From Nitratidesulfovibrio termitidis HI1 (GTDB taxonomy: Bacteria > Desulfobacterota > Desulfovibrionia > Desulfovibrionales > Desulfovibrionaceae), in contig NZ_KI632512.1 of the NCBI RefSeq assembly GCF_000504305.1, forward strand, positions 1,251,750-1,315,749: a stretch of DNA of 64,000 bases. Reading direction: 5' to 3'. Positions 18,930 to 27,691 of this stretch are shown here, one piece after another (within the stretch, counting starts at the first letter, position 1; every line of letters begins with the position of its first letter). The notes below the pieces were generated by a model. The model ran no database searches. It was not told the origin of the DNA and saw nothing but the letters and a program-made list of their open reading frames with translations. The position numbers and the translations under genes were made by a program.

Positions 18930-19460
18930 CTATTTCTTCGGCAGCGGAGCGAGCATCATGAACAGGGTGCGGCCTTCGGCGCGGGCCTCCTGGTCCATCT
19001 TGGCGATGTCCTTGGTATCCTCGACGATACGGTCGAGAATGGACTGGCCGCGATCCTTGTGGACGATTTCGCGCCCGCGGAAGAAAACGGTGACCTTGCA
19101 GCGGTCGCCTTCCTCGATGAAGCGGCGGATGTGCCTGACCTTGGTGTCGTAGTCATGGTCATCCGTCTTGGGCCGGACCTTGATTTCCTTGATCTGAATC
19201 ACGGTCTGGTTCTTCTTCGCCTCGGCCTTCTTCTTCTGCTGCTCGTACTTGAAGCGACCGTAGTCCATCACGCGGCACACGGGCGGATCGGCCGTGGCGG
19301 CCACCTCGACGAGGTCGAGGCCCAGCTCCTTTGCGTGCGCGATGGCGTCGTTGCGCGACAAGATGCCGAGCTGTTCGCCGTCCGCTCCGATGACCCGCAC
19401 TTCGCGGGCACGGACCTGTTCATTGCGCCGCACGGTGTCCTGCGGGATATCGCGGCGCAT
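18930..19460 (-). CDS. infC: Translation initiation factor IF-3
   Basis: A 176-residue IF-3: N-terminal domain with RRNEQVRAREVRVIG and VVEVAATADPPVCRVMDYGRFKYE-type sequence, a Lys-rich linker (QQKKKAEAKKNQ), and the C-terminal domain IQIKEIKVRPKTDDHDY ... KVTVFFRGREIVH. It keeps 50S off the 30S subunit and checks the start codon. The ATG at 19460 follows the thrS stop by 7 bases with only a weak CAGG before it. The E. coli AUU start is not seen here. Confidence 0.95.
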   Translation of the reverse strand: MRRDIPQDTVRRNEQVRAREVRVIGADGEQLGILSRNDAIAHAKELGLDLVEVAATADPPVCRVMDYGRFKYEQQKKKAEAKKNQTVIQIKEIKVRPKTDDHDYDTKVRHIRRFIEEGDRCKVTVFFRGREIVHKDRGQSILDRIVEDTKDIAKMDQEARAEGRTLFMMLAPLPKK

Positions 19461-19467
19461 CCTGTTG

Positions 19468-21402
19468 TTAGGAGAAGCTATAGCTCATTCCTCCACGTTT
19501 GAAGGGTTCCTGGCAGTCCGCCCTGATCATTTCCGCCACTTCGGCAAGGGTCTTGAGACCAAGGTTTTCGCCATTGCGCAGCCGCACGTTGACGCCCCCG
19601 GCCTCCACTTCCTTGTCCCCCACCACAAGAATGTAGGGGATCTTTTCCAACTGGGCTTCGCGGACCTTGTAGCCCAGCTTTTCGTTGCGCGTATCGGCCT
19701 CTGCCCGAAGGCCTGCGGCCATCAACTGGTCACGCGCACCCATGGCGAAATCGTTCTGGGCGTCGGTGACGGTCAGCAGGCGCGCCTGAACCGGGACTAT
19801 CCACGTGGGGAAGGCCCCGGCAAAGTGCTCCGTAAGCACGCCGATGAAGCGTTCGAGTGAACCCAGGATGGCCCTGTGGACCATAACCGGGCGATGGCGC
19901 TCGCCATCCTGCCCGATGTACACCAAGTCGAATCTGTCAGGCAAGGTGAAATCGACCTGAATGGTGGACAGCTGCCACTCGCGCCCGATGGCGTCCGTGA
20001 CCTTGATGTCGATCTTGGGACCGTAGAACGCGCCGTCACCCTCATTGATGGTGTACGACAGGCCCGCCGTGGCCACCGCGCCGATGAGCGCGTTGGTGGC
20101 GCGGTCCCAGTCCTCGTCCGAGCCGATGGACTTTTCCGGCCGGGTGGAGATGACGATGCGGTAGTCGAACCCGAACAGGCCCATCAGGTCGCGCACCAGC
20201 GCGATGACGCCGATGATCTCGGCTTCCAGCTGATCGGGGCGGCACAGGATGTGGGCATCGTCCTGGGTGAACTGGCGCACGCGCAACAGGCCGTGCAGCA
20301 CGCCCGACTTTTCGTGGCGGTGCACCACGCCCAGTTCGAACATGCGGCGCGGCAGGTCGCGGTAGCTGCGCAGGTGGCTCTTGTAGATAAGCATGTGCGA
20401 GACGCAGTTCATGGGCTTCACGCCATAGGCGTTGTCGTCGATGACGGTGAAGTACATGTTCTCGCGATAGTTGTCGTAGTGGCCCGACTTTTCCCACACC
20501 TCGCGGCGCAGCAACTGCGGCCCCTGCACCAGTTCGTACCCGCGCTTCAGGTGTTCCTTGCGCAGGAAGTCCTCGAGGATGGTGCGCAGCAGCATGCCCT
20601 TGGGATGCCAGTAGACCATGCCGGGCGCGACGTCTTCGTGGAAGGCGAACAGGTCCAGCTGCTGGCCCAGCTTGCGGTGGTCGCGGCGCTTGGCTTCTTC
20701 GATCTGGTGCAGGTAGTCCTTCAGGGCCTTGGGGTCGGCGAAGGCGGTACCGTACACGCGCGAAAGCATGCGGTTCTTCTCGTCGCCGCGCCAGTAGGCG
20801 CCGGCCACGGAAAGCAGCTTGAACGCCTTCACGAAGCTGGTGTCGGGAATGTGCGGGCCGCGGCACAGGTCCACGAAGTCGCCGCTGCGGTACACGGACA
20901 CCGTGTCCGCCGGGATGTCGCGCACGATCTCGACCTTGTAGGTCTCGCCCATGCCCTCGAACAGGGCCACGGCCTCGTCCTTGGTCATTTCGGTGCGGGA
21001 GAATGGATGCGCGGCAGCCACGATCTTCTGCATTTCCGCCTCGATGGCTTCGAGGTCGTCCACGGAGAAGGGGCGCTCGTAATCGAAATCGTAGTAGAAC
21101 CCGCTGTCGATGGCCGGGCCGATGGTCACCTTCACGCCGGGGAAAAGCTTCTGCACCGCTTCCGCCATGATGTGCGCGGCGGAGTGGCGGATAAGCTCGA
21201 TGCCTTCCGGCGAATCGGCGAAGACCGGTTCGATGGTGGTGGTGTCGGCGGGCACGGTGGCGGTAAGGTCGAGCGGGGTGCCGTTGCAGCGGCAGGCTAC
21301 GACATTCTTGAATTTCTTCCCGCTCAGGGCGCCCTTGAGGGCGTCACGGCAGGAGACGCCGGACTGCACGTCGAACACCTGTCCTTCGATGGTCACGTTC
21401 AC
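19468..21402 (-). CDS. thrS: Threonyl-tRNA synthetase
   Basis: A 644-residue class II synthetase. Domains: TGS (about 1-60, [13 protein letters not shown]), the editing/SAD domain with [11 protein letters not shown] and zinc-type residues (about 65-225), the catalytic core ([57 protein letters not shown]) and the C-terminal anticodon domain. The start is GTG at 21400-21402, chosen because GAGGAG is 8 bases upstream and it begins the TGS domain; an ATG 33 codons earlier has no support. infC follows 7 bases after the stop. tRNA-Val lies upstream. Confidence 0.95.
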   Translation of the reverse strand: MNVTIEGQVFDVQSGVSCRDALKGALSGKKFKNVVACRCNGTPLDLTATVPADTTTIEPVFADSPEGIELIRHSAAHIMAEAVQKLFPGVKVTIGPAIDSGFYYDFDYERPFSVDDLEAIEAEMQKIVAAAHPFSRTEMTKDEAVALFEGMGETYKVEIVRDIPADTVSVYRSGDFVDLCRGPHIPDTSFVKAFKLLSVAGAYWRGDEKNRMLSRVYGTAFADPKALKDYLHQIEEAKRRDHRKLGQQLDLFAFHEDVAPGMVYWHPKGMLLRTILEDFLRKEHLKRGYELVQGPQLLRREVWEKSGHYDNYRENMYFTVIDDNAYGVKPMNCVSHMLIYKSHLRSYRDLPRRMFELGVVHRHEKSGVLHGLLRVRQFTQDDAHILCRPDQLEAEIIGVIALVRDLMGLFGFDYRIVISTRPEKSIGSDEDWDRATNALIGAVATAGLSYTINEGDGAFYGPKIDIKVTDAIGREWQLSTIQVDFTLPDRFDLVYIGQDGERHRPVMVHRAILGSLERFIGVLTEHFAGAFPTWIVPVQARLLTVTDAQNDFAMGARDQLMAAGLRAEADTRNEKLGYKVREAQLEKIPYILVVGDKEVEAGGVNVRLRNGENLGLKTLAEVAEMIRADCQEPFKRGGMSYSFS

Positions 21403-21455
21403 GCCGAATCTCCTCGGTGAGTTTGTTGTTGCCGCCGCGCGCACCATAACAAGAA

Positions 21456-21475
21456 AGGGAGGCCGGAACCTCCCT
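21456..21475 (-). terminator. Hairpin between tRNA-Val and thrS
   Basis: AGGGAGG pairs with CCTCCCT across a short loop. On the minus strand it is followed by TTCTTGTT. It is probably the terminator of the tRNA-Val transcript, or an attenuator in the thrS leader. Confidence 0.65.
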
Positions 21476-21491
21476 CTCTGGGCTTTCGGTG

Positions 21492-21566
21492 TGGTAGGCA
21501 CGAGCAGATTTGAACTGCTGACCCCTTCCGTGTCAAGGAAGTGCTCTCCCCCTGAGCTACGCGCCT
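21492..21566 (-). tRNA. tRNA-Val (anticodon GAC)
   Basis: A 75-base cloverleaf on the minus strand with encoded CCA. The acceptor stem AGGCGCG pairs with CGTGCCT, the D arm contains GTAGCTCAGG, the anticodon loop is CTTGACACG with anticodon GAC, and the T arm contains the GTTCAAATC consensus. It precedes thrS. Confidence 0.95.
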
Positions 21567-22035
21567 ACACCTGCGAGGCAGGAGGGGTATCTACATGCGC
21601 ACGCCGTCACCGTCAAGCGGTTTTCTTTCGCGATGCCCGAAAAAATGGAAAAAACGCCAGTCGTGCCAGTCGCCAAAGCCACCTCCACATCGGCTTCGCG
21701 CTGCGGGGCGGCTCTGCGGCAACGGCAAACGCCGCGCGCGCACGTTACATAATAAGCAGACGCCAGCCAATGGCAATGGCACATGCCTCCTGCCCCACCG
21801 TGGCACGCGCACGCCCCCTCCCTCGCTGCCCGCGACAACACATCCATCACCTGCCACAGCCTGACAACCCGCCCATGCCCTGTGATGCCGCCCGTCCCTG
21901 GCTTACGCGGCTGCCTCCCCCTTTGCCTTCTGTCCCACTCCCCCCTCCAGTCGGCCCATCCACCCGTAACGCCTTGCGGCACAGGGCATCCGCACCCCAT
22001 TGACAGAGTGCACGTACAGGCGTAGCCCCTCGTCG
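21567..22035. other. Pro/pyrimidine-rich intergenic region
   Basis: No gene supported between tRNA-Val and the riboswitch. The plus strand is C-rich with an A/T-rich island near 21745-21765 (ACGTTACATAATAAGCAG). The promoter for the kup transcript should lie here or just downstream; I cannot place it. Confidence 0.4.
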
Positions 22036-22175
22036 AAATCGCCGAGTTCTGCCCTGGGGGCGGAAGCGGGGGACCCAACAACCGGTCACCCGGTACGGGG
22101 CGTATCGCCGCAAGGCGTAGGGCAATCTCTTCGGCCCGAGCCCGTCAGCTAACCTCGCAGGCGTCGAAGGGAGAG
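22036..22175 (+). ncRNA. ydaO-yuaA (cyclic di-AMP) riboswitch
   Basis: The sequence carries the hallmark conserved blocks of the ydaO/yuaA riboswitch in order: AATCGCC near the 5' end, GCGGGGGACCCAA at about 22065-22078, GTAGGGC ... GCCCGAGCCCGTCAGC, and TAACCTCGCAGGCGT at 22150-22164. This RNA binds two c-di-AMP molecules and usually turns expression off. It ends about 110 bases before the kup start, and potassium-uptake genes are a classic target. A small stem (CCGCTGC/GCAGCGG) at about 22206 may be part of the expression platform. Confidence 0.9.
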
Positions 22176-22287
22176 CACCCCTCCGAGCACCTTCCGTGCA
22201 TCCGTCCGCTGCCATGCAGCGGCGGTCATTGCCGGGCGGACAGGCCTCGGGGTGGGGGAAGCTTTCCCCACCCTATTCGGAGGCCTC

Positions 22288-24543
22288 ATGTCCACCGGTT
22301 CCGACCCGTTGGACGAAGCCGCGTCCGGCAGCATGCCGGACGGCACCGCGTGCGCCTCGCCGCGCAGCGATGCCGTTGCGACTTCGTCCGCCATTTCCTC
22401 CACCACAGGGCACACCGCCCCGCAAGCCTCCGCCACCGGGGGCGCATCGCCCGTGCCTTGCACCGGCTGTGCGCCTGTTGCCGGTCATGAGCACATGTCC
22501 ACGCACGCATCCTTTTCCGCTTCTACCGTGTCTTCCGGCCCGACCGTCCCCCCCACTCCGTTCATCGAACCCGGCGCCACCCAACCCACCCACGCCGCCA
22601 ATCGCTTGCTGCCGCTGACACTGGCCGCGCTGGGCGTGGTGTACGGCGACATCGGCACCAGCCCCCTGTACGCCATCAAGGAATGCTTCCACGGCCTGCA
22701 CGCCCTGCCGATAACGCACACCAACATCCTGGGTGTGCTCTCACTGGTGTTCTGGGCCCTGACCGTGGTGGTCACCCTCAAGTACGTGCTGTTCATCATG
22801 CGCGCCGACAACGACGGCGAGGGCGGCATCTTCGCCCTGCTGGCCCTTTTGCGCGACGGCGCTCGCGACGGTGCCCGAAACGGCGCTGCCCGGCAGGCCC
22901 CCGGCAACGACGACACCACGGCCGGCGACGCGGCAAAACCCGCCCCCTCCCCGTCCATCTCGCGTTTTCGACGCCTGCTGCCGGTAGTCGGCATTTTCGG
23001 GGCCGCACTGCTGTATGGCGACGGGGTGATCACCCCGGCCATCTCGGTGCTGTCCGCCGTGGAAGGGCTGGAGGTGGCCACGGAAGCCGCCGCGCCCTTC
23101 GTGCTGCCCATCACCATCGGCGTGCTGGTGGGGCTGTTCATGGCCCAGCGGCACGGCACGGAACGCATCGGCAAGGTGTTCGGCCCGGTGATGGTGGTGT
23201 GGTTCGCGGCCATCGCCGCGCTGGGCCTTGTGGCCGCGCTGCGCAACCCGCAGGTGTTCGCCGCCATCAGCCCCGTCTATGCCGTGCGGTTCTTCATGGA
23301 AAACCACCTGCACGGCATCGTGGTGCTGGGGTCTGTGGTGCTGTGCATCACCGGTGGCGAGGCGCTGTACGCCGACATGGGGCACTTTGGCGCGCGGCCC
23401 ATCCGCCTTTCATGGATGGCCGTGGTCTTTCCCGCGCTGATGTGCAACTACCTGGGCCAGGGCGCCATGCTGCTGGCCGATCCGGGGCTGTCCTTCAACC
23501 CGTTCTTCGCGCTGGTGCCGCGCCCGCTGCTGTACCCCATGGTGGCGCTGTCCACGGTGGCCACGGTCATCGCCTCGCAGGCCATGATATCCGGCGTGTA
23601 CTCGCTGACGCAGCAGGGCATCCAGTTGGGCTTCGTGCCGCGCATGCGCATCATCCACACCTCGGAGGAAACGCGCGGGCAGATCTACCTGCCCGGCGTG
23701 AACTGGCTGCTGATGATCGCCTGCGTGGGGCTGGTGCTGGCCTTCCAGGAATCCAGCCGACTGGCCGGGGCCTACGGCATCGCCGTCACCGCCACCATGG
23801 GCATGACCTCGCTGCTCTACTACGCCGTGGCGCGCCAGCGCTGGGGCTGGCGAGCCTGGCAGGCCGTGCCGCTGGTGGCGCTGTTCCTGGCCTTCGACGC
23901 GGCGTTCCTGTCCGCCAACCTGCTCAAGATTCTGGATGGCGGCTGGTTCACCCTGCTGCTGGCCCTCGGCATCATGACCCTGATGCTTACCTGGCGCGAT
24001 GGCCGGGCCGCCCTTTCCGTCCGCTTTGCCGCAGCCTCGGTGCCCTTCGGCACCTTTCTCGACGGGGTGCGCCGCACCAAGCCCCTGCGCGTGCCGGGCA
24101 CGGCGGTGTTCATGTCCGTGAACCCCACGGGCACTCCGCTGCCCCTGCTGCACCACTACAAGCACAACCACACCCTGCACCAGACCGTGGTGCTGCTGAC
24201 CATCGTGGCCGAGCCTTCACCCTTCGTGCCCCGGCCCGACCGGCTGGTGGTGCACAACCTGGGTGAAGGGTTCCACCGCATGGTGGCCCGCTACGGCTTC
24301 ATGCAGACCCCGCGCGTGCCCGAACTGGTGCAGCTGGCCGCCGCGCGCGGCCTGCCCATGCGCATGGAGACCACCACCTTCTTCGTGGGCCGCGAAACGC
24401 TGCTCATCGGCAGCGGAAACCGGATGGCGGGCTGGCGCAAGGCGCTGTTCGCCTTCATGTCGCGCAACGCCTGGAACGCCACCACCTTCTTCGGCATCCC
24501 GCCGGGGCGGGTCATCGAAATCGGCGCGCAGGTGGAACTGTAG
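22288..24543 (+). CDS. kup: KUP-type potassium uptake transporter
   Basis: A 751-residue inner-membrane potassium transporter. The family signature LGVVYGDIGTSPLYAIKE is at about residues 112-130, followed by about 12 hydrophobic segments and a C-terminal cytosolic domain (about 570-751). Two features are odd. There is an extra N-terminal extension of roughly 95 residues rich in Ala/Ser/Thr/Pro, and an insert in the first cytosolic loop (GARDGARNGAARQAPGNDDT) near residues 200-225. The start at 22288 is chosen for the GGAGG 5-9 bases upstream. It is controlled in all likelihood by the c-di-AMP riboswitch in its leader. Confidence 0.93.
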   Translation: MSTGSDPLDEAASGSMPDGTACASPRSDAVATSSAISSTTGHTAPQASATGGASPVPCTGCAPVAGHEHMSTHASFSASTVSSGPTVPPTPFIEPGATQPTHAANRLLPLTLAALGVVYGDIGTSPLYAIKECFHGLHALPITHTNILGVLSLVFWALTVVVTLKYVLFIMRADNDGEGGIFALLALLRDGARDGARNGAARQAPGNDDTTAGDAAKPAPSPSISRFRRLLPVVGIFGAALLYGDGVITPAISVLSAVEGLEVATEAAAPFVLPITIGVLVGLFMAQRHGTERIGKVFGPVMVVWFAAIAALGLVAALRNPQVFAAISPVYAVRFFMENHLHGIVVLGSVVLCITGGEALYADMGHFGARPIRLSWMAVVFPALMCNYLGQGAMLLADPGLSFNPFFALVPRPLLYPMVALSTVATVIASQAMISGVYSLTQQGIQLGFVPRMRIIHTSEETRGQIYLPGVNWLLMIACVGLVLAFQESSRLAGAYGIAVTATMGMTSLLYYAVARQRWGWRAWQAVPLVALFLAFDAAFLSANLLKILDGGWFTLLLALGIMTLMLTWRDGRAALSVRFAAASVPFGTFLDGVRRTKPLRVPGTAVFMSVNPTGTPLPLLHHYKHNHTLHQTVVLLTIVAEPSPFVPRPDRLVVHNLGEGFHRMVARYGFMQTPRVPELVQLAAARGLPMRMETTTFFVGRETLLIGSGNRMAGWRKALFAFMSRNAWNATTFFGIPPGRVIEIGAQVEL

Positions 24544-24775
24544 CGTCATAGCGGACAGAAAATCATGGGGTGCGGCGGTCCGCAACGCAACACCCCGCCG
24601 GGACGGGCACGACTGCGTGCACGACGCCCTTCCGCCGGAGGCATGCCGCTCCTTGCTTCCGTCGGGTGTCCGTCCCGGCCCCCCTCATCGCCCCCTCTGG
24701 ACTCGTACCGCATGCGAAGCCCGAGGGGGTGATGTCGGTGGGCACGCCGTCAGGTACGCCGCACGGCACGGCAAA

Positions 24776-24799
24776 GGGGCCGCCCTTGCGGACGGCCCC
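24776..24799. terminator. Hairpin between kup and the dehydratase-family gene
   Basis: GGGGCCG(C)CC pairs with GG(A)CGGCCCC around a TTGC loop. It lies in the 315-base gap between convergent genes; the rest of the gap shows nothing I recognise. Confidence 0.65.
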
Positions 24800-24858
24800 C
24801 GTATCCATATGTTGCCCCGATCACGGGCAGATGCCCGCGCCGACGGCGTTTTCCGTGT

Positions 24859-25998
24859 CTACCCCACCATCTCCAGAAACGCCTCGATGCGCACCTTGAG
24901 CTGTTCGGCGTCGGCCTCGGAGTAGTCCGTCTCGATGTGCAGGCTGGGCAGGTCGAACTTGTCACGCAGGAAGTTGCGCACCTTGTACGCCTCCACGTTG
25001 TAGGTGTGGCAGGCCTGCCAGGTCAGGTCCACCACGCCGTGCGGCTTGAAGTCGGCCACCAGTTGCTCCAGCAGGTCGAAGCGGCCCTGGTTGGGCGCCA
25101 TGACCGAACACGGCGTGGACAGGTAGCGCCGGGCCAGCGCGGTGAGCGGGTCGCCCGTCTCGTCCACCAGATCGGCCTTCTTGTAGCCGGTGCAGTTTTC
25201 CATGCACACCACCTGACCGCCGCATTCCTCGATAAGCCGCACCACCTTGTGCGAACCCATGCCCACCGGCACGCCGGTCAGCAGGATGCGCGGGCCGCCC
25301 TTGCGTTCGGGCAGGGTTCCGGCCTTGGCCGCGGCCTGCACTTCGCTGACCACGCCTTCGGCCAGTTCGATGATGGTTTCGCGGTCGGAGAAGAAGCCCA
25401 GTTTGAAGAGCATTTCCAGCATCTGCATGCCGGTCACCGGGGCCGGTTCCATCTGCGGCAGGTCCATCAGCGCCTTCAGCGCGCGGCGTTCGCGGTTGGC
25501 CAGCTTGATGGCGTCGGTCAGGTTCTGCTCGGTGATGGTCACCCCGAAGTCGTTCTCTACCCGCTTCACCAACCCTTCCAGTTGTCCGCGCCAGAATGGC
25601 AGCGCCTTCTCGTCCGGGGTGGAGGGCAGGTGCAGCAGGTGCACGGGCTTCATCTCACCCAGCAGTTCGAACATCTTCTTCTTGCCGTCACAGGTGGTAT
25701 CCGCCACCACCAGGTCCGCCGCCGACAGGTACGGGCACGAACCTTCCATGGCAAACCCGAAGCTGCTCTTGATGAGCGGGCACAGGTTGCGCGGCAGCAC
25801 CTGCTCGGCCGTGGCAATGGGGTCGTTGCGGGTGCCGCACAGCACCACCGGCACCGCGCCCGCCGCCAACGCGATTTCCGCCGGCGAGTACAGACAGTAC
25901 AGCCCCACCACCTTGCGACCCGCCGCCTTGGCCTCGCTGATGGCCAGGGCATTGCGCTCCGCCGCCGTCTTCAGCCGCTCGATGCTCTCCCACGTCAT
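24859..25998 (-). CDS. 2-hydroxyacyl-CoA dehydratase D-family / double-cubane cluster protein
   Basis: A 379-residue iron-sulfur protein of the HgdB/YjiM family. Conserved cysteines occur in GLYCLYSPAEIALAAGAVP, NLCPLIKSSFGF, GSCPYLSAADLVVADTTCDGKKKM, ENCTGYKK, TPCSVMAPNQ and QACHTYN. It is a single polypeptide with no second dehydratase subunit nearby, and it is paired with an ATP-dependent activator (26283-27089). That two-gene form matches YjiM/YjiL and the double-cubane-cluster proteins, which take low-potential electrons for difficult reductions, rather than amino-acid-fermenting dehydratases. The natural substrate is unknown. Large inverted hairpins separate it from the activator gene. 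Confidence 0.8.
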   Translation of the reverse strand: MTWESIERLKTAAERNALAISEAKAAGRKVVGLYCLYSPAEIALAAGAVPVVLCGTRNDPIATAEQVLPRNLCPLIKSSFGFAMEGSCPYLSAADLVVADTTCDGKKKMFELLGEMKPVHLLHLPSTPDEKALPFWRGQLEGLVKRVENDFGVTITEQNLTDAIKLANRERRALKALMDLPQMEPAPVTGMQMLEMLFKLGFFSDRETIIELAEGVVSEVQAAAKAGTLPERKGGPRILLTGVPVGMGSHKVVRLIEECGGQVVCMENCTGYKKADLVDETGDPLTALARRYLSTPCSVMAPNQGRFDLLEQLVADFKPHGVVDLTWQACHTYNVEAYKVRNFLRDKFDLPSLHIETDYSEADAEQLKVRIEAFLEMVG

Positions 25999-26035
25999 GT
26001 GCCTGCTCCTTGATGAGTTACGGGATGAAAAGAGA

Positions 26036-26264
26036 CCGGGGAGGGGACCTTTTGGAAAAGGTCTCCCTCCCCGGACCCCTCCCCCCAAAACTTTTCAATC
26101 GGGCCGCCTCGTTGCCCAAAACATTCCAGCATCCCCACTTCGATCAGCAGGACCGACCATCACGCGCAACACCCCATAATTGAAAAGTTTAGGGGGAAGG
26201 GGATGGGGGGTCCGGGGGGAAGGGAAACCCCCTTTTTCAAAAGGGGGTTTCCCCTTCCCCCCGG
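26036..26264. repeat. Pair of long hairpins in inverted orientation
   Basis: Left hairpin 26036-26074 (CCGGGGAGGGG...CCTTTTGGAAAAGG...CCCTCCCCGG) and right hairpin 26212-26264 (about 25 paired bases, apex CTTTTTCAAAAGG) are themselves flanked by an inverted pair: AAAACTTTTCAAT (26087-26099) and ATTGAAAAGTTT (26179-26190), each joined to a G- or C-rich stretch and TCCGG. The whole block could fold as one large cruciform around a 79-base centre. It lies between the activator gene and the dehydratase-family gene. Confidence 0.75.
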
Positions 26265-26282
26265 CAGGAATTCCCGCCACCA

Positions 26283-27089
26283 CTACCCTCCTGCCCCGCC
26301 AACCGCCACATCATGCGCCGCGATGAGGGCAGCGCCAAGGGCGCCGGTGGCCTGGGGCATGTCGGACACGGTGACGGCAAGGCCGAGGGTATCGGAAAAG
26401 ATGCGGGCAAAGGCGGGGTTGGTGGCCAGGCCGCCGGTAAAGGCACAGCCGGGCACCAGGGGCACGCGCCCGGTCAGGGCTTTCAGGCGGCGGGCCACGG
26501 AGGCCACGATGGAGGCGGCCAGATCGTCCTTGGAGACGCCCTGGGCGATGAGCCCGATGACTTCGGTTTCGGCAAACACGGCGCACATGCTGTTGAGGGG
26601 CATGGGGGTGCCGCGCAGGGCGGCGTCGCCCATCTCGTCCAGCGTCATGTCCAGCACGCCGGTCATGACCTGGAGAAAACGCCCGGTCCCGGCGGCGCAC
26701 TTGTCGTTCATGACGAAGTCGCGCACGTTGCCGCGCTCGTCCACGGCCACCACCTTGCTGTCCTGCCCGCCCACGTCGAGCACGGTGCGGGTATCGGGCG
26801 CAAGGTGGTGCGCGCCGCGCGCATGGCAGGTGATTTCGGTGACGGTGCGGTGCAGGAAGGGCAGGGAAATGCGGCCATAACCGGTGCCCACCACGCGGGC
26901 CACCCGGTCGATGCGGGTTCCGGCCTCGCGCAGGGCGGCGTCCAATACGGCCTGGCCGGTTTCACGGGGGTTCCAGCCGGTGGGGGTGACGGCCATGCCC
27001 AGCACGGCGCGCGAGGCGGTGTCGAGCACCACGGCCTTGGCGGCGGTGGAGCCCACGTCCACTCCGGCAACCAGACGGGCAACGGGCAT
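26283..27089 (-). CDS. ATP-dependent activator of the 2-hydroxyacyl-CoA dehydratase family (HgdC/YjiL type)
   Basis: A 268-residue member of the ASKHA ATPase fold: phosphate-1 motif GVDVGSTAAKAVV near the N-terminus, GTGYGRISLPF, the phosphate-2 block TVLDVGGQDSKVVAV, and the cluster-ligand region NDKCAAGTGRFLQVM with a second cysteine in NSMCAVFAETEV. In the family a homodimer holds one [4Fe-4S] cluster between subunits and injects an electron into the partner protein at the cost of ATP. The partner is the gene at 24859-25998, downstream on the same strand. The ATG at 27087-27089 is preceded by AGGAGG. Confidence 0.88.
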   Translation of the reverse strand: MPVARLVAGVDVGSTAAKAVVLDTASRAVLGMAVTPTGWNPRETGQAVLDAALREAGTRIDRVARVVGTGYGRISLPFLHRTVTEITCHARGAHHLAPDTRTVLDVGGQDSKVVAVDERGNVRDFVMNDKCAAGTGRFLQVMTGVLDMTLDEMGDAALRGTPMPLNSMCAVFAETEVIGLIAQGVSKDDLAASIVASVARRLKALTGRVPLVPGCAFTGGLATNPAFARIFSDTLGLAVTVSDMPQATGALGAALIAAHDVAVGGAGG

Positions 27090-27453
27090 GCGGCCTCCTG
27101 CGGAAAAGCTGCGCCACTCGCGGTGGCTTGCCACTGGATAGCCCACCTGCCAAGTTCCGGTAAAATCGATACTTTCTATCACTTGGCGACAAACACATAG
27201 ACAACTGCACCACAACCGCCATCGTGCCGCATGCGGGCGCAAGGACGTTCCGGCGTCGGGCAGACCACACGAAGGCCAACGGGGCATCCATCTCCGCTCC
27301 GCCACCCACTGAAAAAATACTCTCGTTTGATGCATTCGGTGGTATCATGAAGGAGACACCCGCCTCGTTCCGTCAGCAGGGGGGAAGGACTGGGCAGGCC
27401 GGGGTTGCCCCCTACGAAAAAAAATCGCATTCCTCGCAAAATTCCCCGTGGTT
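27090..27453. other. Divergent region upstream of the activator gene and hcp
   Basis: About 360 bases with no supported gene; promoters of both divergent units must be here. I see no convincing -35/-10 pair. Confidence 0.4.
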
Positions 27454-27467
27454 TTGATGTCCGTCAC
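27454..27467 (+). promoter_or_regulatory. Candidate HcpR-type operator upstream of hcp
   Basis: TTGATGTCCGTCAC resembles the palindrome TTGAC-N4-GTCAA associated with HcpR regulons, with symmetric one-base departures in each half. It lies about 225 bases upstream of the hcp start. The match is imperfect and by eye only. Confidence 0.35.
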
Positions 27468-27691
27468 ATCGCGCTTCCGCCACCCGGACTATTGTGCACT
27501 CAACGACGGGGCAAATGGCCCGACAAAGATGCGCGTAAGACGGGCACGGAAACGCACCCGGCCCGACGACGCCGCCCCGCCGAACCACAACCACGACGGA
27601 GCGAGCCATGGTCCTTTCGAAGATTTTAGGCCTGTTCGGCCTGTCTGATCAGTCCGGCCACAAGAGCGAACCCCAGAAAAAGGAGAGCCCC

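Noticed and set aside
18930-19460. Non-ATG (AUU) start for infC as in E. coli
   Set aside because: An ATG gives the expected N-terminus directly; no AUU is needed.
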